Origin: Collybiopsis luxurians FD-317 M1
Taxonomy: Eukaryota > Basidiomycota > Agaricomycetes > Agaricales > Omphalotaceae
Direction of reading: 5' to 3'
DNA length: 64,000 nucleotides
Assembly (NCBI GenBank): GCA_000827265.1
Contig: KN834783.1
Location: 45,187-109,186, forward strand
Shown here: in pieces, positions 34,844-45,194 of the stretch
Numbering within the stretch: the first letter of the stretch is position 1
Layout of the letters: each line of letters begins with the position of its first letter
Program-made: the position numbers and the translations under genes
The notes under the pieces: generated by a model
What the model saw: only the letters and a program-made list of their open reading frames with translations
Databases searched by the model: none
Told to the model about the DNA's origin: nothing

Positions 34844-35077
34844 CTAGTTTCCAGCAGCCTGGCCTTTGATTATATCTTGAGTACTTACAGTCCATGAGAT
34901 AGGATAAACCCAGAAAAAGCCGCCTGCAACAGCAGCTCCCTTACGATATTGGTCTTCAGACCGATCAGAATTAGCTACGTCGATTATATCTTGAGCACGC
35001 CCAATCCACGGTACGCTCGGAATCCACAAGTCAGAATCGTCGGCAGCCGCAAGGTGCTGTTCGAATTGGTTGTTCAT
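34844..35077 (-). CDS. W/AQDII repeat-family protein, copy 2 (77 aa)
   Basis: Starts MNNQFEQHLAAADDSDLWIP and ends STQDIIKGQAAGN. Two motif units are visible: LWIPSVPWIGRAQDIIDVAN with SDRSEDQ, then FFWVYPISWTVSTQDIIKG. It is more diverged from copy 1 than copy 3 is, yet the frame is unbroken and differs by exactly three codons. Leader intron at 35097-35157. Its upstream region was later hit by the MITE at 35442. Function unknown. Confidence 0.5.
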   Translation of the reverse strand: MNNQFEQHLAAADDSDLWIPSVPWIGRAQDIIDVANSDRSEDQYRKGAAVAGGFFWVYPISWTVSTQDIIKGQAAGN

Positions 35078-35441
35078 GTTTAATGTATGAATGATACTGC
35101 CTAGCGAACAAAGGTCAGTAGTCCACCTACACTTGCATTTTTTGAGTTGGCACTCACTGAAAGCTCTGTGGGACCTCCTGAAGTAGCTGGAGTGATTTTC
35201 AAGTCCTTTTTATAACTGTGGCTTATCTTTTCTCATCAAGTATTCATATAAGTAATTAAAGGAAGGATTCCGGGAAACTTGCAAAGTCCGATTCCGTCGT
35301 TCAGATCATGCCTTCTGCCGTGTAATAAACTAAACATACCATCTTCTGTCTCTTAATTACCAGCAACCGAATAGTTGATAATATGGAAGGTCTAGTACCG
35401 ATTACTCGATTGTAGAAGGCTTGCACACGGCTTATCCAAAT

Positions 35442-35597
35442 CACACCGATATTGCGAAAAACTCTGTATGACAGATTTTTAGTCTGAAATGGATAGATTA
35501 GCCTTATTAGGAAGGACCAAAATTTTCTGGTTTCCTAATAATGCTAATCTATCCATCTACAAATCTGTCGTACAGATTTTTTCGTAATGGCGGTGTG
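35442..35597. mobile_element. 156-bp MITE with 70-bp inverted arms
   Basis: Begins CACACCG and ends CGGTGTG, flanked by AAT on both sides (35439-35441 and 35598-35600). The arms match over about 70 bp (GACAGATTT.TAG...ATGGATAGATTAGC.TTATTAGGAA) and surround a short centre, so the whole can fold into one hairpin. Inserted in sequence shared with the neighbouring duplication units. Confidence 0.8.
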
Positions 35598-35810
35598 AAT
35601 GACAGATATGCAGTCGCAATCACAGTCTAACTCTTGATTTCTAGTTCATATTCGAGTTTGAGTCATAGCATACGAGACAGGCTTTCTGCTATATCCTATA
35701 CGGGTTGAAAGTGCCAAAACAAGAGAAATTTCATCAACTGCATAATATAGGCACGCATTACATAGTAATAGAAGTGGAGCCGAAAATCTACTTACTCTAG
35801 CGCTCCGACA

Positions 35811-35858
35811 CTATGACTGGTCTAATTTTTCTTGGTCGTAATTATTGCCGTAAATTAT
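35811..35858. repeat. Single CACTA-like element end
   Basis: CACTATGACTGGTCTAATTT, then TCTTGG.CGTAATTATTGCCGTAAAT, resembles the first 48 bases of the long-TIR element at 19138. A matching inverted end was not found, so this may be a solo or truncated relative. Confidence 0.45.
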
Positions 35859-36164
35859 CCTCCCCTGAATGGTGAAAAAGAAACCCTGCGCAAGCGCACA
35901 AATTTCCTGTTAGCCCACACAAAATTGGACTTCTAGTGCAACTAGATTAGTAAATATACACTATGAGTATGTATAAGGGTCAAAATGGTGAAAAAATAAA
36001 TAGCGCACCCGATATTTTTCTCAGGCGCGCCGACTTCTTTTTAGCCTTCATTGCGCGCGCAACTTTCTCAATTTTGCTCGTGCGCACCAAAAATATTCTC
36101 TCTCTGTCAATAGTAAAATATCCCAATAAGTTTTTTGTGAGTATATACTGTCTCAACGACTATT

Positions 36165-37105
36165 CTTCTCCCGAATTGCTCTCCCGAATTCTACAGGATA
36201 ATGCGTGCAGTCGGTTCTCACTACTAGTGTTGGTCTTGAGTCTAAGCTTAGGTACGGTCATCTCTCTCCCGAATTGCTCTCCTGAATTCTACGGTCGGTT
36301 CCTTCTGCTAGTTCAAAAACCTTACATTACCTCAAGTACGCCTCACGGGCTCGAAGAATTTAATGAAAAAATACAATCACATACAACATACAACCATGGC
36401 AAATGCTTAACCTCCGAGTCCGAGCAGTTGAATGCCCATAGTATACGTGAAAGAAGTACCTTGAATGAGTAAAAAACAGATGTAGAAACTTGTTATGCGT
36501 GGCCATAACACAGACCCCTTCCCAATGACAATCTTTGACACTCAAACCATCACAGAGACCGCGACTTCCCGCTATCGCGACGGTCTAGATCAGCGTGAGT
36601 ACGGCCTTTGTTTCACAGAACCAACATCATGGACCCACCTACAACCCACCTAGTTTCCAGCGGCCTGGTCATTGATTATATCTTCAACACGCTTATCCCA
36701 ATAGAATTTTCCTCATCCATAGCTGCCTTCAACAGCCTCCTTTTTGCAAAATTGGTCTTCGGAACCATCAGAATTAGCTGCGTTGACTATATCTTGAGCG
36801 CTCGCAAACCACCGTACACTGTTACTCCAGTAAGAGGATTCGTGGGCAGTAGCAAGGTGTTGATCGGATTGGTTGTTCATGTTTAGTGTATAAATGATAC
36901 TGCATGGCAAACAAGTGTTAGTAACCTACACTTGCATTTTGCAAGTTAGCACTCATCGGGAGCTCTGCAGCGGGGATCTCTTGAAGTAGCTGGAACAACT
37001 TTCAAGGCATTTTATAACTGGGGCTTATCTTCCTCTCCACTACTTGTAATGAAACCAAACATTCCGGGGAGCATGCAAAATCTGTCGCAATTGTTCAGAT
37101 CATAG
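36165..37105. repeat. Segmental duplication unit 3
   Basis: Closely repeats 33595-34500, including the repeat-family gene, its 3' conserved block at 36551-36604 and its promoter side. The unit continues beyond the LTR insertions at 42018 (TGTAATAAATTGGACTGACT...), so the LTR pair sits inside it. Confidence 0.75.
36650..36880 (-). pseudogene. W/AQDII repeat-family copy 3, nonsense mutation
   Basis: Starts MNNQSDQHLATAHESSYW and is nearly identical to copy 1 through EAVEGSYG, where a TGA stands in place of the Trp codon found in copy 1. The frame beyond it is open to the shared end DQAAGN. The leader intron donor is also altered: copy 1 has GTGAGT, copy 3 has ATGAGT (36951-36956 on the plus strand). 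Two independent lesions indicate loss of function. Confidence 0.6.
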
Positions 37106-37279
37106 ACCATTGTTGTAGATTTCAGCTTGATTGCAAGTGCAAGCTAAGAAGCTTGTAGAACATTATAGAATATTCTCTGAGTTTCCATATTATTCTGTAC
37201 TCTTTCTTACTCATCTATGGACATTAGTCAGATACTTACAGTAGATACTATGTACTTAGGTATATAAGGCTCCGAGAAG

Positions 37280-37487
37280 TGTTGTGGATCAATGATGTCA
37301 TACATCTGGAAGATCCGCAATGTACCAATAGTGGTATGCAAGGTTGATTACTAATCACCCAGTAACTCTTAGTATTTTGTAGAACATTCTAGTAGTCCTG
37401 TACTTAGGTATAGAGGCACAAATGAGAGCCGGCAAATACAAGCTCTTTTATCATTTCGTACCCACTCTTAACCCACAATCTACAATA
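37280..37487 (+). repeat. 5' LTR of copia element
   Basis: TGTTGTGG...CTACAATA, 208 bp. Includes GTACTTAGGTATAGAGGC as a likely TATA region. Five of its eight differences from the 3' LTR are CG versus TG or CA. Confidence 0.95.
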
Positions 37488-37595
37488 GGTTATGGGCCCT
37501 GGCTGTAACTGAAACTCTCGCATATACTCAGCTCTCTCATCGCTCTCATCCTTCCACACTCGTAACAGCAGCATCACAACAAGTCTACATCTGAT

Positions 37596-40500
37596 ATGTT
37601 AGACTCCACCACTAGCGCATACAGAATTCAGCATCTTTCTGGTGTGGAGAATTACTCCACCTGGAAAATTAAAATGCTTGACATTCTCACTGATATGGGC
37701 CTCGAAGAATATGCCCTCGGCACCATCTCCAAACCAAATGATCCCACAGCCAAAGCCACCTGGGAGAAGAAGGACCGACAGGCACTATCTGCCATCCAAC
37801 TTCGAGTAGGGGATGAACCCCTGGTTTACATATCCGATGCAAGCTCAGCTGAATCAGCTTGGAGCACTCTATCAGATATGTATCAACCCAAAGGAGCAAT
37901 CAGCATCATACAGGTACATCAAAAGCTATTCCATACCCAATGCCAAGAGGGGGAAGACATCAATGAGCATATACACACTATGACTTGTTACCGAAAGGAA
38001 CTCGCCACATTGAACTCCAAACTCTCTGATGATGAGTTTTCTATCACACTTCTCACTTCCCTTCCAGACTCCTGGGACTCCTTCATTCAAGGAGTCAACA
38101 CTTCTTCCCTTTCCAACTCCACAGCTCTCATTGCCTGCATCCTTGAACAATCCCGCTGTAAACTTGCCAAGCCAAGCTCTGATGATGTTGCACTTGCTGC
38201 CAACAGATTCAAGAGCAAGGGCAACAAATCATCATCAACAGCAGCATGCCATGGCTGCAGTTGCCCTGGCCATTTCATAAATGACTGCCGTGACACTGCT
38301 GCTGGCAAGACTTACATGGCACAACAGAAAAAGGAGAACTATGAACATGCCATGTGGACATGTTCATGCCCCAATAAATCCCATCATGCTCACATTGTCC
38401 AGGAGGAACAGACTACTGAGACTGACTATGCATTTATGAGTCAAACTTCAGTAGACAGTAACTTACCTCCAGATACTTGGTTGATAGACTCAGCATGTAC
38501 CAAACACATCATACAGAACAAATCACACTTTTCCACTTATCTTGAAACACCTGGCCACTCAGTCAAAGGTTTTGGAGAATCCCCTGCCATTGGACAAGGT
38601 ACAACAACTGTGGCAACCCATGTAGGAAAACATGCCTTCAACCTCACTCTCCAGAATGCCCTGCATGTTCCAAATGCACCCTTCAACCTCATCAGTGTTG
38701 GGTGCATGACTTGGGCAGGCTTTACAGTGAAATTTACTGCTGATTCACTGTCAGTATTCGCTCCTGGCCCTTCCCAGCGTGAAATCATACATGGAAGGCG
38801 AGCTGGAAATCTTTATGTTGTCAAGATCACCCATAGCTCACCTCGCTTCTCACCATCCCAATGTCCTTCCCCATCTGTCCCTAATAACTCTGAAACACTT
38901 GCATTCCCATCTGTCCCTACTGTGCAATCCTGGAAAGATTGGCACTGTACACTTGGGCACATCAATCCCAAGTCTGTAAAGCTCCTCCATGATAAGGGAA
39001 TGGTTAGTGGTATGATAGTTAATGCCACTAGTCCACTCACCTTCGATTGTGATGCTTGCACATGTGCCAAACAACATGTACAATCTTTTCCCAAAGAGGC
39101 AGAACAGAAATATACGGAAATTGGTGAAATGACATTCACCAATGTATGGGGACCGGCACGCACCTATGGGATTAATTGTGAATGATATTTTGTTTTGTTC
39201 ACTGATGGAGCTACTCGACGGACAGTAATCTACTTCATGAAACATAAATCTGAAGTAGAAGAAAAGATCAAATCTTATGTTGAATATATCCTTACCCAAA
39301 CCAGCAAACACTGCAAAGCTTTCCATTTTGACAACAGTGGTGAATACATTTCCACTGCAGTCAAAAAATTCCTTTTGTCAAAAGGAATTCATTCAGAATA
39401 CACTGCAGCACACTCCCCACAGCAGAACAGTGTTGCTGAGTGACTCAATCGTACCATCATTGAACATGCTCATGCTATGCTTGCTGAGTATGACTTACCC
39501 CTATTCCTTTGGCCTGAAGCAGTTGCTTATGCCATATATCTGAAGAATTGCTCACCGACACAAGCATTAGATAAAGACATCACACCTGATGAAGCATTCT
39601 GGAAAAAGAAACCAGACATCAGTGCACTCCGAGAATTTGGCTCACCTTGCTGGGTTCTGCGCCAAGATGGCCAGAATCAGAAACTTACCTCTAAATCGCA
39701 ACCTTTCCAATTCACTGGACTCTCAGATGAGTTGCATGCATGGCGGTACTACAATCCCGAATCACGCAAAATACAAACCTCCCAAAATGTTACATTCAAT
39801 TTTGATGATGAAGATACATCATCAACAGAAGTAATCCCAATGTTGACACTCAAGGGGGAGCAGAAGCAGGTTGACCAAAATGAACTGAAATCATCCTCAC
39901 CAGTTGAGTTGCCACTGTCAGATAGTATAGACCTGAACTCACAAATTGAATCAACCACTCAGTCACAATCTATACAACCCACTTCCAAACCTGCCAAACC
40001 CATTTCACCTCCTCGTTCATCCATTCCACAGGCTGCCAAATCAATTCCCATTAACTATTGACTCTTAAATAACCCGGACTTGCGCTCATCTAAACAGCCA
40101 GATGCATGGAAAACCCATGTTCCATCTTCTGATCCTGATCCAGAACCCAATCCTGACACCGCCACTTTTGCATTCCTATCTATCCAAGACACTTCAGCTA
40201 ATGAACCACTGACAGTTGCTGAAGCTCAATCCTGCCCTGATTGGCCGAAATGGAAAGAAGCTATGAATGCCAAAATCGATCAACTCAAAAAGCTTAACAC
40301 CTACCGGCTTACTGAATGCCCACCTGATTGTGTTCCAATCACAAATAAATGGGTATACTGTGTCAAACGCAATGCAGATGGAAATATCATTCGGTACAAA
40401 GCCTGACTTGTAGCCAAAGGTTTTTCCCAAGTGCCGGGAATAGACTTTGATGAAACCTTTGCGCCGGTTGTCCGAATGGAGACTGTTCAACTCCTCATTT

Positions 40501-41741
40501 CCCTTGCCGCCTGATATAAGCTCAAAGCCCACATTGTTAATGTTATCGGTGCATATCTCAATGGGAAACTCGAGGAAGAAATATACATGATGCAACCTGA
40601 GTGCTATGAAGATGGAACTACACGAGTTTGTAAACTCGAACATTCCCTTTATGGTCTAAAGCAAGCAGGACAAGTATGGAATCTTACTCTTGATTCCAGC
40701 TTCAAGAAATTAGGTTTTACATGCCTCCTGTCAGACCAATGTGTCTACATACAAAGATCCACAGAAGGCACCATCATTATTGCAGTACACATCGATGATA
40801 TGTCTATCTTTGCCTCCAGTGATCAGCTCATGGCTGAGACAGAGTCTCAACTCGAGTCTGAATTTTCCATCAATCAACTTGGCCCACTTTGCCAACTTTT
40901 GGGTATGGAAATTCATCAGACCCAGGACTCAATCACCATCACACAAACCCAGTACCTTACTCGGATACTCAACCGCTTTGGAATGACGGACTGTAAACCT
41001 GTTCACATGCCTATGGACACTCACACCAAACTTTCCCGCCTTCCTGAGAATGAGTCGTATCCAGAAATCAAAGCCGTATATCAAAACATTGTAGGATCTT
41101 TGATGTACACTGCCATTACAACTTGCCCTGACATCTCCTTTGCAGTCCAAGCCCTTTCCCAATTCAGCATTAATCCTGGCCCCACTCATCTTACAGCTGC
41201 CAAATGAGTTCTTTGTTATCTCAAGGGTACACTTAACCTTGGCATCAGATACTCATTTTCTGATGAGTCTAATCTTCATCTTTTCAGTGATGCTGATTGG
41301 GGAAATAGCGTGGATGATAGAAAATCAGTATCCAGATATCCATCTATGCATGCAGGGGGAGCTGTTACTTGGAACTCAAAGAAGCAACCCACTGTTGCAC
41401 TCTTGAGTATGGAGGCAGAATATCTAGCCCTTTCTGCAACCACTCGCGAAGCTCTCTGGCTTCGAACCTTATTTTCAGAACTCAGACTTCCATTCCACCA
41501 TCCCATCGATATATTTGTAGACAACCAAGGAACTATTGCATTTGCACAAAACTCCAGTTTCCATTCCCGCTCTAAACATATCGACATCCGACACCACTTC
41601 ATACGCGAGAATATTGCCTCTAACAAGGTCACAGTTAACTACTGCGCAACTGAAAATAATGTGGCAGATATTCTAACAAAGGGTCTTGACTGGAATAAGC
41701 ACGAACATCTCATTAGGCTTCTTGGGATGTATCGAGCTTGA
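37596..41741 (+). pseudogene. Copia gag-pol, one frame with six TGA stops
   Basis: From the ATG at 37596 to the terminal TGA at 41739 one frame of 1381 sense or interrupted codons runs without any frameshift. Domains in order: gag with a CX2CX4HX4C knuckle (CHGCSCPGHFINDC); protease with DSACTKHI; the pre-integrase H-H-C-C zinc region (WHCTLGHINPKS, CDACTCAKQ); integrase (LFTDGATRR, FHFDNSGEY); reverse transcriptase with KAHIVNV, LYGLKQAG and an HIDD box in place of YVDD; and RNase H (SDADWGN, LLSMEAEYLAL). Internal stops are at 39183, 39441, 40059, 40404, 40512 and 41205, all TGA. At 39441, 40404 and 41205 the family normally has Arg. The element is therefore dead as read, unless TGA is suppressed. 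Confidence 0.9.
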
Positions 41742-41748
41742 GGGGGAG

Positions 41749-41956
41749 TGTTGTGGATCAATGATGTCATACATCTGGAAGATCCGCAATGTACCCATAG
41801 TGGTACGCGAGGTTGATTACTAATCACCCAGTAACTCTTAGTATTTCGTAGAACATTCTAGTAGTCCTGTACTTAGGTATAAAGGCTCGAATGAGAGCCA
41901 GCAAATACAAGCTCTTTTATCATTTCGTACCCACTCTTAACCCACAATCTACAATA
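41749..41956 (+). repeat. 3' LTR of copia element
   Basis: 208-bp partner of the 5' LTR, starting right after the polypurine tract and ending before the AGAAG duplication. Confidence 0.95.
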
Positions 41957-42017
41957 AGAAGAGCCAACACTAACAAGTCTATTATCATTCTCATAACCCA
42001 TTATCCACAATAACCAT

Positions 42018-42380
42018 GTCATGTAATAAATTGGACTGACTATCTTCAAGTTCTGCCCGTTAATTACTAGCAACCGAAAGCCAGCAGCCGAAAACTGGAA
42101 ACCGAAAAGTTAGTACCATGGAAGGTCTGTTACTCGATTCTGGAAGACTTGCCAACTGACGGATATGAACAGACATGCAGTGGCGGTCACAGTCTAGTTC
42201 GTCATTTCTGGTTCGTAACCGAGTCGGAGCTATAAACGAGGCAGGTATTCGGCTATATCTTACACAGGTGCACATATCTGTTGAAGTGCCAAAACAAGGA
42301 AAATGTCATCTGTCACATAAGATATGCAAGGGTTACCGAGACGAAAGGGAAGTGGAACCGACTACTCTGGCATTTCTATG
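42018..42380. repeat. Continuation of duplication unit 3
   Basis: Matches sequence upstream of copy 1 (34480-34600) and copy 2 (35320-35800): AATAAATTGGACTGACTATC, ACTAGCAACCGAAA, GAACAGACATGCAGT and GAAGTGCCAAAACAAG. No gene. Confidence 0.6.
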
Positions 42381-42949
42381 AAAAGGCTTGCCATCGCTCG
42401 ATCACTTCATAATTTAGTACAGAAAGGCGGTACGGTGAGATTGTGGATTGGTTGTCCATTTCCGGTTTGGTGTCACTTCTGTCTTTCAGCTGGTTTCATT
42501 TCCATAGGAGAATATCCAACAAGTAGATCGCAATAAAGGCAGGTATAGCATGATACGTATTTGGGTCTCCTACCTACTATACAGAATATCGATGAAATGG
42601 AGACATTAATGGATCCCTCAGCAGTACACGACAAGCAAGACGGTCCAGACTGCGAGGAAAGGAAGTGGATCCCACATGTTGAAAACCTAGAATAACGTGT
42701 TAAGCAAAGAAAGCAACAAAATTTTTCTCGTCTGCCGCATGTTTCATCTCATGCTCGTAGCTTAAACTGAGGTAGTTTCAAAAAGGAAGAGACTGAGGGC
42801 CAACAAGACAGAACGATGACTATTCTGTAAACGGCTTCGGATGTCCGAGTCGGCGCCTAAAGTATGACTTCACGCTTCCACCACCCAACTTCCACATAGC
42901 GGCGAGAAGTTGATCGGCTCTTCAAAGTACTGCATTTTCCGGCTAGCCT

Positions 42950-43290
42950 TTGGAGCGCCGCATTCGAGTAGAATCACTGTTAGTGATGAAGGGTTGAATA
43001 GACCTTAGGTGGTCTAGGGGGTGGGTCTGTTGGTCAGAGTTGAAAGGCGCATTCACAATAGGAGGGCTGTTGAAGATGGCCGTGCGTGGGTTCACGTTGG
43101 CCTTTTCTCCCGTCAAGCTGAAGATACGATCAACAACTAGGCTGATGGAAACTAGGTGGATCCATATTTTGGTTCTACGAGACAAAGACCATACTCACGC
43201 TGATCCAGACTGTTGCGATAGCAGGAAGTCGCGGTCTCTCTGATGGTTTGAGAGACACAGACTGCGCGTTTGCCATGGTTGAATATGATT
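42950..43290 (-). repeat. Inverted fragment of the duplication unit
   Basis: In reverse orientation this carries GGATCAGCGTGAGTATGGTC, the GCGATAGC...GAAGTCGCGGTCTC block and GGTGGATCCA...GGAAACTAG-type text found at the 3' side of repeat-family copies 1 to 3. It also carries CATATTCAACCATGGCAAACG, found at 33762. The repeat-family coding part itself is not preserved. Confidence 0.55.
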
Positions 43291-43528
43291 ATAATTATTC
43301 TTTGAACTCTTCCTCGTCCTCTATATCATCTTCGTCGACAAGAGGCGGGGTAGGTAGTCTATTCCTGAGCCATTCCTCCGCCGGAAAAAGGATTCTGGCA
43401 CCTAGCAAGGTCCTGTCAACCGCAAGAGCAAACAATGCACTTGATGAATCAAGCACAAACAAAACTATCCAATTTTCAGAGTAACCTGTTAACATCAAAA
43501 AAAGCCACAAATAAACGGAATAATGCAC
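43291..43528 (-). other. Possible gene fragment with acidic C-terminus
   Basis: A minus-strand frame reads ALFALAVDRTLLGARILF then PAEEWLRNRLPTPPLVDEDD and ends EDEEEFKE. The composition (hydrophobic then acidic tail) looks protein-like, and its end abuts the conserved CATATTCAACCATGG block. No start or upstream exon could be fixed. Confidence 0.25.
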
Positions 43529-44007
43529 CGATTTTTTTTTTCAGTCCACCGCATGTTTCATCCCATGCTCGTCACTGAGATAAATTTAGAATGGAAGAGA
43601 CCAAGGGTCAACAAGAGAGAACGATGTCCGAATCAGTGAGAAGTCGACGCACCTATTTGTAAGACAATTCCGGACAAAAACCTCAATAACGACTGGACTG
43701 AAGGCTCATCGAAATGAGTCATGCCAACAAAATAGGTGAATGAGAAAGAGGAAGGAGGAGAAAGGGAAGGAAGAGCTCCTGTTGTGTTAATAGGGCTCTT
43801 CAAAAATTCTTAGTGATCAGCTGCTGTGCTGTGGTTCCCTCGGACTCCCACTGCTTTGATTCAGGTGACAGGTTCAATTCCCAGCACCTCAGTACCCACC
43901 AGCAATCGTGTTCCCTAGCTATAAGTACCCTTAGAATAAACTCTGGTAAACTCCACGGCGTATACTGTAGACTCGGAAGTGCATATGAAGTGCATGGAGT
44001 TGCGTTT

Positions 44008-45194
44008 TTATAGTATCGTAGTTTCCCAATGTCGCTGATTACATCGACTCGGATTGGTATGCCAAAAGAATGGACTGTATGTCAAGTGTATGAGAAGCTG
44101 TATAATCGAATTTGTGCCCATAGGGACTTTCAGGGAGTTCCGACATATTGTTATGCCCATGGATATGAAACGACTTTTTGCTATTTTCAGGCTCTGTTTC
44201 GAGTGAATAATCTCCAATCTCGACGGATAGAAACATGAACTCACCTTGATCCCAGCCGCCTGACCGCTGATAACATCTTGAGCCCGTGCCAATTAGGACT
44301 AACTCGAAATCCACAGTAGGGCACCTCCTCCTCAGTGAATTGAAGCCCAGAGTGATCAGATCCAGCTGCGTGAATAATATCTTGAGCGCGCGCGGACCAG
44401 GAATAATCTGGAATCCACAGGAAGAGATCCTCAACGGCGGCCCGCTCCGAGGAGTCGCGGGATTGGTCTTCAGACCGATTAGAGCTAACTGCGTTGCTAA
44501 TATTTTCAACGCGTTCCTCCCAATGCACACGTGGAACCCGGTCAGTAAAATCTTCAATAGCAGCCCTCTCGTGAGGTAGGTCCTCAATAAACCGACTAGA
44601 ACCAGCTTCGTTGATAATATCTCGAGCACGAGCAAGCCAGGAATAACTATGAATCCACAGGAGGTAATTTTCACCAACGGCCCGTTCGTGGAATTGGTTT
44701 TCAGAGTGATCAGAACTAGCTGCGTTGGAAGCACGCCCATCGCTCGGAATCCAAGGAGTAGGATCTTCAACAGCAACCCTCTCGCGAGATTGTTCCTCAA
44801 ACCGACTGGAACCAGCTGCATTGATAATATCTTGAGCGCGCGCAAACCAGGAACCACTCGGAATCCACAGGAAGGAATCTTCAACAGCAACGCTTTGGTG
44901 AGGTTGATCTTCAGAACCAGCTTCTTTCATAATATCTCGAGCAGGTGCGAACGAAGGCGAGCTGGAAATCCAGATAGTGGGTTCTTCAACGGCAGCCACC
45001 TCCCGAGGTTTTTCAATCTGACTGGAACCAGCGGCATTGATTATATCCTGGGCTCGCGCAAGCCAGGAATTACCGGAGATCCACAGGAAGGAATCTTCAC
45101 CCGCAGCTATCTCGGGCGATGAATCCCCAAACCAACTGGAACTGCCCAGGAGTTCAGCCATAAATTGTTGTTCAGTCTGGGTATTCGTATCCAT
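44008..45194 (-). CDS. W/AQDII repeat-family protein, copy 4 (about 7 repeats)
   Basis: From the ATG at 45194 (MDTNTQTEQQFMAELLGSSS) an open frame of 317 codons runs to a stop at 44241. It consists of seven units of 31 to 41 residues with the consensus (V/A)ED-x-FLWIP-S-x-SW-x-ARAQDIINAAGS-S followed by a charged (E/R/Q) linker. Best units: EDSFLWIPSGSWFARAQDII and EDLFLWIPDYSWSARAQDII. An eighth unit (LARAQDVISGQAAG, near 44270) lies in another frame with two stops, yet keeps the QAAG end seen in copies 1 and 2. A frameshift or a missed intron near 44320 therefore removed the original terminus. A leader donor (GTGAGTGC, 45262-45267) matches the small copies. Each unit looks like an aromatic turn followed by an amphipathic helix. 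No signal peptide, no TM, no known domain. Function unknown. Confidence 0.5.

Larger units (their letters stand above)
37280..41956 (+). mobile_element. Complete Ty1/copia retrotransposon
   Basis: A 4677-bp element with two 208-bp LTRs, flanked by the 5-bp duplication AGAAG (37275-37279 and 41957-41961). A primer-binding-like sequence (GGTTATGGGCCCTGG, 37488) follows the 5' LTR, and a polypurine tract (GAGGGGGAG, 41740-41748) precedes the 3' LTR. The LTRs differ at 8 of 208 positions. One gag-pol frame fills the interior. Confidence 0.95.
37111..42012 (+). repeat. Older solo LTR, split by the copia insertion
   Basis: The left part, 37111-37279, begins TGTTGTAG; the right part, 41962-42012, ends CCACAATA. 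Both ends resemble those of the inserted copia LTR. The flanking pentamer ACCAT is duplicated (37106-37110 and 42013-42017). With the insertion removed this is a solo LTR of about 220 bp, the product of LTR-LTR recombination of a related element. Confidence 0.8.
42722..43650. repeat. Pair of direct repeats about 810 bp apart
   Basis: 42722-42850 and 43531-43650 share CCGCATGTTTCATC.CATGCTC, GGAAGAGAC, AGGG.CAACAAGA and GAACGATG. Between them lies an inverted fragment of the duplicated unit. Confidence 0.6.

Noticed and set aside
37596..41741. Programmed TGA readthrough as the way the copia element is expressed
   Set aside because: Three stops fall at family Arg positions and the LTR changes are mostly CpG transitions, which deamination explains more simply; kept only as an alternative.
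43860..43890. tRNA-derived SINE: a perfect box B-like GGTTCAATTCC
   Set aside because: The flanking bases do not form a T-arm stem, and no box A or other tRNA arms are found at the right distance.
44039..44890. Second long minus-strand frame (283 codons) overlapping copy 4
   Set aside because: It is a shifted reading of the same tandem repeats, Leu/Gly-rich, and lacks the shared start and end.
44286..45122. Plus-strand frames opposite repeat-family copy 4
   Set aside because: They are broken by stops and arise from the repeat periodicity; the minus frame is longer, acidic and shares its ends with other copies.
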